Shown here: piece after piece, positions 58,822 to 64,000 of the stretch | How positions within the stretch are numbered: the first letter of the stretch is position 1 | Layout of the letters: each line of letters starts with the position of its first letter | DNA from: Ursus arctos | Taxonomy: Eukaryota; Chordata; Mammalia; Carnivora; Ursidae | DNA: 64,000 nucleotides | Assembly: GCF_023065955.2 (NCBI RefSeq) | Contig: NW_026622874.1 | Span: forward strand, 26,655,772-26,719,771 | Direction of reading: 5' to 3' | Notes under the pieces: generated by a model | What the model was told of the DNA's origin: nothing | Database searches by the model: none | What the model saw: only the letters and a program-made list of their open reading frames with translations | Program-made: the position numbers and the translations under genes

Positions 58822-61239
58822 ATTCTTTCCAAGGCTAACATTTCCAGACCAACAACAGCATTTCCTTATCTTGAGTCTGCACTATTGTATAAATATTTTG
58901 AAGGGTTTGAGAGATAACATCCTTTTATCATGGCATTAGATCCTATAATCAACAAAGAGTTAATGTATCATCTCTTTTAATTGACTTAGAAATCAAATGT
59001 TCAGAGGAGAGCTCTCCGTTTTTTTCCAGTCTCTTCTTCTTGCTTCTCAGTCTTCTGAGATTTGAAGATTTTTCATTTTACCTTTGATAGCAAAAATTCT
59101 TAGCCTCTTCTGCTTTGTTCCTTTCATTTGTATTCTTACTTTGACCTTCATAAATCCCCCAACCGACAGAGGGACGAAGGGAACACAGCAGGGAACAAGG
59201 CAGCCTCCTGGGGATCTATCTACAAACGGGGAACTTGGGGAAATTTCGAATACTATAATCTCTCTCCTTGTTCCTCTGGATTCACAATCCAGTCTCCTGG
59301 GATAGACTGCAAGGAGTGTGAGTACCATGCTCCTTGATGGGTGGGATTTAGCACTTTATACTTAACTACAGTAAAAAGGATCACTTGACAGATTTTCTTC
59401 CTGTAAGAAAACAGTGGCTAGCCGATTACATTCTATTCTTGAGTTAAAATTCATTCCTTGAAGCTATTTGGATTTAATCTAGGACTCCTTCCCACAGTGG
59501 GCAGGAGAAGTAGAAAACTCCAGTTTCCCACATTGTTCAAGGATCTTCTTTCAGTGATTCAATTTTCATTTTAATGAGGCAGTAAGCGTAATAAATACCT
59601 CAGAGAGTTTAGCCTCCATTTTGAAGTTGTGTGCTAGGTTATGTTCTAGTCTCAAATCTTCCACTTGCTTGCTATAAAGTACAACTCACTGAAGAGACAT
59701 TTTTCAGTTCCATGTTTTGAAAACTGGAGAAACTTGATTCTCTCTCTCCCTCCCTTGTGTTCCTCTTCCCTTTTCCCTCATTCTCTCTTTTTCCCCTTCA
59801 AGAGGAGGAGGGTGTAGGCAGAAAAGGGTTAATCTGTTGTTTTGCCCAAGCACGTGCTCATTTGTTGTTAAATGATTATCTGAATGGATTAATAGATTTT
59901 GCTTATTTACCTAATTTCCCTCAACTTGGTGATGGATTCTAGGTTGATCATAGTATGTTACACTTATTAAAAAAAAAGAATTATGCAAAAAAATTATTCC
60001 AGCAGCTAGAATATGCATAAGAAATCATCCCGCTAAATGATTATAATACCAGAGGAGGGAGAATAAAACCTATATACAATCATCAGTAAGACACCATGAT
60101 CGAGAACTGAAAATTAATAGTAAAGAAATTATATGAGTATCATGATTGAAATACTGTGTACTGAGCTATCTGACCTAACAGACAAAAAGAGAAAAGTTGA
60201 AAATTGGTGATATCAGTGATTTTCCCAACTTTCGACAAAACAAGTTAGCCAATTAGGGAAGCACATATGATTGTTGCAGTAGAATAGTTTACTTGAACAA
60301 AGGTAGACAGCTCTCACCTCCTGTCCCATGACAGTTGTTTTCTGTAAACTTGCTTTACTAATTGAAAATCAGAGTCAACTATTTGTAGGGCCAGTTAGGA
60401 AATGTCCTGGCAATTAGGAATCTGTTTAATTTTCTCTATAATAGTATGTATTGTTCTGGGCTCAAATGTCTCTCATTCGATATTGATCTCCTCTGAGCTT
60501 CCATATGTTTTATCAGTTATATTCTGCTATTGCTTAGAGCCACTTATGTGTTTGGCATAGCTATCAGTATGAATATCATTATTATACATATTAATAATAT
60601 GCAACATTTATACAGTGGTTCATAGCCACAGAAATAAATTGGGTACCACTCACTGCATGTAACCTATAGACATATTTTGTTGGCCCACATTACATATAAA
60701 CATTTTGAATTGATTGCCAGTATTTTAAAATGGGATATTTTATATAAAAATGCAGATTTTCCTGAGAAGTTGGATGATCTAGCAACATGGGGATTTTATT
60801 GTCAGTATGGAGATTGTTCCTTGGTAATAATTGGTCAAAGCTGAGCAATAATTGCCATCTTATCCTCCACTTTTGATGGTATGCCAGTTTTCTACAGTTT
60901 GTATTCTACCTGCTTCATTCATTTATGATACTTGTCAGGCACGTGCAAGAATTTGAGTTCAAATCTTTGACTTTTCAGTGATCAAAGTTCAGTCTCATTT
61001 TATTACTACAAATACATGTGAGATATAAAGGGTAAGTATTTAATAGATAAAAGATTGGAGACCAAGAAGTTAATTAAATTATGTAAGGTAAAAGGATTAA
61101 TAATAGAGCACATCTTCCAGCTTCAAATTCCAGTCATCCTCCTCAATGATGTCGTATCTAGGGGAATGAAATAGGATTATTTATAAAAGTCTTCAAATTT
61201 CAGTTGCAATAAAAGTCAACAGGTTCAGTTGTGTGTGTA
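58822..61239. other. No feature I can name
   Basis: Mixed to AT-rich sequence. 60600-60790 has a faint resemblance to an old DNA-transposon relic (gttggcccacattacatat near 60681), which I could not confirm. Nothing gene-like is visible. Confidence 0.45.
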
Positions 61240-62500
61240 TGTGTTTTAACATTTTAAACAATCAGCTTTGTCAATTTCTACAAAAATGCCTGCTGGGATT
61301 TTGATTGAGATGGCACTGCATTTATAGATCAGTTTAAGGAGAATTGGCTTTCGACAATATTGAGTCTTCCAATCTATAAATGTAGTATATCTCCCCATTT
61401 AGTTCACTCTTCTTTAATTTATGATAGCAAAGTTTTAAAATATTTATATTTTGTTAAATGCTATTTCATATTTTTAATGCTATTTTAAATGATATTTTTA
61501 TTTCAATTTCCTTCTGCTCATTGTTTGCATATAGGAGTAGAATACATTTGTGTATATTGACCCTGCATCCTGTGGATTTTCTACTTTCATTTATTCTAGC
61601 ACCTTTTTTGTAGATTTCTTATTGTTTTTTGTGTACACAATCATGTCATCTGCATATAAAAACAATTTTATTTTTTTCTTTCCTAGTCTTTATGCATATT
61701 TTTTCTTGTATTATAGCACTGGCCAGTACAGTTTTTAATAAGAGTGAGTGGTGACAGAGAACATCCTTAATTTGTTCCAACCTTAATGAGACAGCATTGA
61801 GTCTTTCACAATGAAGTATGATGATAATTAGGTTTTTCATGGATTCCCTGCATCAAATTGAGAAAATTCACCTCTAATTGTAGTTTGCCGAGACTGTTAA
61901 ACTTTGTTAGTTTGGTCCAGATTCTCATTTAATTCAGGGCTGATTTAATCCCTACTCCTGAAGGGATACTGTCCGAGGACTATATCGAGGATCCACGTAT
62001 TACTTGGTTTTTCCTCTTTGGCTGGTGGGAATGTGAACCATTCTCAGCCCTGTGAGAGCTGCAGGAATTGATTGGCTTGTGGTTTTATTTCATTGGCTCT
62101 TTCCGTGGCCTTGGGAAATTTCTTTTCATGCATGCTCAGATTAATAAATCCTTCTTCCAATCTCTGAAGTTTTCTCTCTGTGCAGGTGGTCTCTGGAAGT
62201 CTGTCTCACAAATTCTACTAAACCCAGGCTCCCTGGATTCTAATTTCTAGGTCTCTAACTCAGCAGGACTCAGGCTCTGTTTGGGCTCCTTCTCCAGGTG
62301 TTGCTGCCTGGAAAGTGCTTCCAGGCAGTGAGCCAGGCCAGTCATAAAGCTGGCTTCATTTGTTTCACTTTCCTCAGAGATCATGCCCTGTTGTCCATGC
62401 CTGTTGTCTAATGTGTATAATTGTTATGGATTTTGTTCACTTATCTAGTTCATGGGGGGAGGGTAAATCCAGTATCTAGTATGCTAATATGACCAAAAGG
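61240..62500 (-). mobile_element. Old L1 (L1M) relic
   Basis: Reverse ORF2 landmarks: gcctgctgggattttgattga near 61288, ttgagtcttccaatctataaa near 61360, gcatcctgtggattttctac near 61564 and gtcatctgcatataaaaaca near 61645. The right part (62100-62500) is less certain and may be a 5' part of the same element (catggggggagggtaaatcc near 62452). Frames are destroyed. Confidence 0.7.
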
Positions 62501-62523
62501 AGAAGTCAGTAAGGTTCAATTTC

Positions 62524-62533
62524 TTTCTTTCCT

Positions 62534-62589
<56 letters not shown>

Positions 62590-62803
62590 TTCTCAGAATT
62601 ATTTATTTATTTTGGAGAGAGAAAGAGAGGGAGTGTGCACACATGAGCAGGAAGAGGGGCAGAGTCAGAGGGAGAGAATCCTCAAACCAACTCCTCACTG
62701 AGCACAGAGCCTGAAGTGGGGCTCTATCCCAGGACCCTGAGACCATGACCTGAGCCAGAATCAAGAGTTGGACACTTAACCGACTGAACCACTCAGGCAC
62801 CCC
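62524..62803 (-). mobile_element. CAN-SINE with expanded (TTTC)n tail
   Basis: The tail is (CTTT)n to about 62590, then agaattatttatttatttt, body, and head complement ctgaaccactcaggcacccc. TSD aggttcaatttc at 62512-62523 and 62804-62815, perfect over 12 bp. The tail has become a tetranucleotide microsatellite on the poly-A side. Confidence 0.95.
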
Positions 62804-62815
62804 AGGTTCAATTTC

Positions 62816-63169
62816 AAGGTCACATTATAGCAAGAGCTTAGAGACTTGGGGTGGTTTTGCACTTTTGCCGATTTTCTAATATTCTGTATAGGAATACTGA
62901 GTTTGGCATGGGACATTACCAGTGCAGTGTTGTTAGGTGTACTGACCTATTCTTTGGTCTATAAAAATGGATTAATGCTTTGAAAATGGATTAAGAAACT
63001 GTACTTTCTACCTGCAATATCAGGGAAATCCCAAATCTGGAAAAGAGGTGACAACTTTCTTAGAAATTGACATCATTTTCATGGCAAGCTAGTTGCCTGC
63101 TATAGACCTAAGTTATGGGCTCACTTTTCACACTGGCTAAGTGAAAGGAAACTAGCATTACATGGAATG
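62816..63169. other. No recognisable feature
   Basis: The last 80 bases before 63170 may be the 5' part of the MaLR LTR that follows, too diverged to anchor. Confidence 0.4.
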
Positions 63170-63404
63170 AGACCCTGTACCATGATACATCTTCCAGCCA
63201 AGAAACACCAAGGACTGCAAACCACCAGCAGGATTTAGGACCAAGTAAAGGAAAGATCCTTCCTCAGAGCCTTCAGAGAGAGCATGGCCCTTCTGGCACC
63301 TTGATTTCAGACTTCTAGCCTCTTGAACTGTGCAACAGTGTATCTTTCTTGTCTTAAGTCACCCACTTTGTGGTGTTTGTTGTGGCAGACATAAGAAATT
63401 AATA
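63170..63404 (+). mobile_element. MLT1-type MaLR LTR, 3' part
   Basis: gccaagaaacaccaaggactg near 63198, cagagccttcagagagagc near 63265, gcaccttgatttcagacttc near 63296, cttaagtcacccactttgtgg near 63353, closing taataca: MLT1 order on +. Confidence 0.8.
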
Positions 63405-63595
63405 CACCACACAAGTTTGAATCTTGGCTTTGCTGCTTACTATTCTGTAATCTTGGGCAATTATTTTATTTTCTCTAAACTTTCATCTCCTTAATTATAA
63501 AAAAGAGCAAAAAGAGGGCTAGTATAAGAAATAAAATTATGTAAAGCACTTAGTAAGCATTTAGTGAATTTTAACTAATATTAGCTTGTACGGAG
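63405..63595 (+). mobile_element. MIR SINE relic
   Basis: gaatcttggctttgctgctta near 63419, atcttgggcaattattttat near 63450, ctttcatctccttaattat near 63480, taaagcacttagtaagcat near 63542. Nearly full-length MIR order, directly after the LTR. Confidence 0.75.
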
Positions 63596-64000
63596 GAAAA
63601 CATTAAAGGTACGTTTTTTTACAAAAAATGTGCCTACTGTAGACTCTGATAATTACAAGGTCAAAGGCTTAAGATCAGGGTATTAGTAAAGAAAGTGAAT
63701 AGTAAGAGGTTCTCTTAAATACAGTCCGTTTAGAGATATAATAATAAAACAGTGAATCTATCTACACATCCATTTATATATGTATTGTCTATCTAATGAT
63801 TTGTTCAAGACACCAATTTCAGTGATTTCTGGAATGAAAGGTTAATTAAACATAATAACTTAGCACTAAATATTTTTTGCTCAAGTGCCAAAACTTAATT
63901 TTATGTTAATTCTGTATGGATCTGACGCTGCTTTTCTTTTCATTTTTCAGAAATATTCTATAGACCCTTTAAAAATGCCATAAAATGTCTTGGTCAAATT
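63596..64000. other. No recognisable feature
   Basis: AT-rich sequence to the window end. No repeat or coding signal seen. Confidence 0.5.

Noticed and set aside
1..64000. A novel multi-gene system (defence, biosynthetic or similar)
   Set aside because: The window is repeat-dense mammalian noncoding DNA; no set of linked genes is present.

Overview
This window is carnivoran nuclear DNA with no intact protein-coding gene, tRNA, rRNA or snRNA gene that I can support. The evidence is 26 placeable CAN-SINEs (tRNA-Lys-derived SINEC elements whose heads read roughly GGGCGCCTGGGTGGCTCAG), together with LINE-1 copies whose 3' ends and SINE combinations are typical of Carnivora. Many SINEs carry an inner segment (gacagccagcgagagaggg) that I associate, from memory, with arctoid caniforms such as bears, giant panda and pinnipeds. 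That narrower placement is an inference.

Layout: 1-226 is the end of a MaLR LTR. 227-2765 is mostly unassigned but holds a gapless 134-bp inverted repeat pair about 1 kb apart. 2766-14536 is a nested stack: two tandem SINEs, a near full-length old L1 on + (3190-7918, tail piece 13415-14536), and an opposing L1 on - (7925-13414), both pierced by SINEs and an L1 tail. 14537-19050 is sparse, with MIR and L2 relics. 19050-22080 is an old L1 on +. 24260-29572 is a second large L1 on -. 30333-30590 is a perfect 129-bp tandem duplication. 33545-35080 holds L1, L2 and SINE scraps. 37240-40345 is a decayed ERV-L internal region (pro/RT/RNase H) cut by two SINEs and a MER5-like DNA transposon. 40385-40711 is a local CpG-rich patch.

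The right half holds two MaLR LTRs in opposite orientations (42374-42865 and 48316-48705), a third L1 on - that retains its 5'UTR but lacks most of its 5' coding half (49620-53560), and a young L1 on - with a 13-bp target-site duplication and a second, 123-bp L1 insertion inside it (56192-57388). It also holds a solo LTR (58005-58816), an old L1 on - (61240-62500), and a closing MaLR LTR plus MIR (63170-63595).

Nothing here forms an operon or pathway. Function, if any, would be regulatory (LTR promoter, CpG patch, inverted repeats that fold in RNA). The relative order of many insertions can be read from target-site duplications (TSDs), which I give where visible. All family names are from memory of consensus features; no database search was possible, and boundaries of old elements are approximate.
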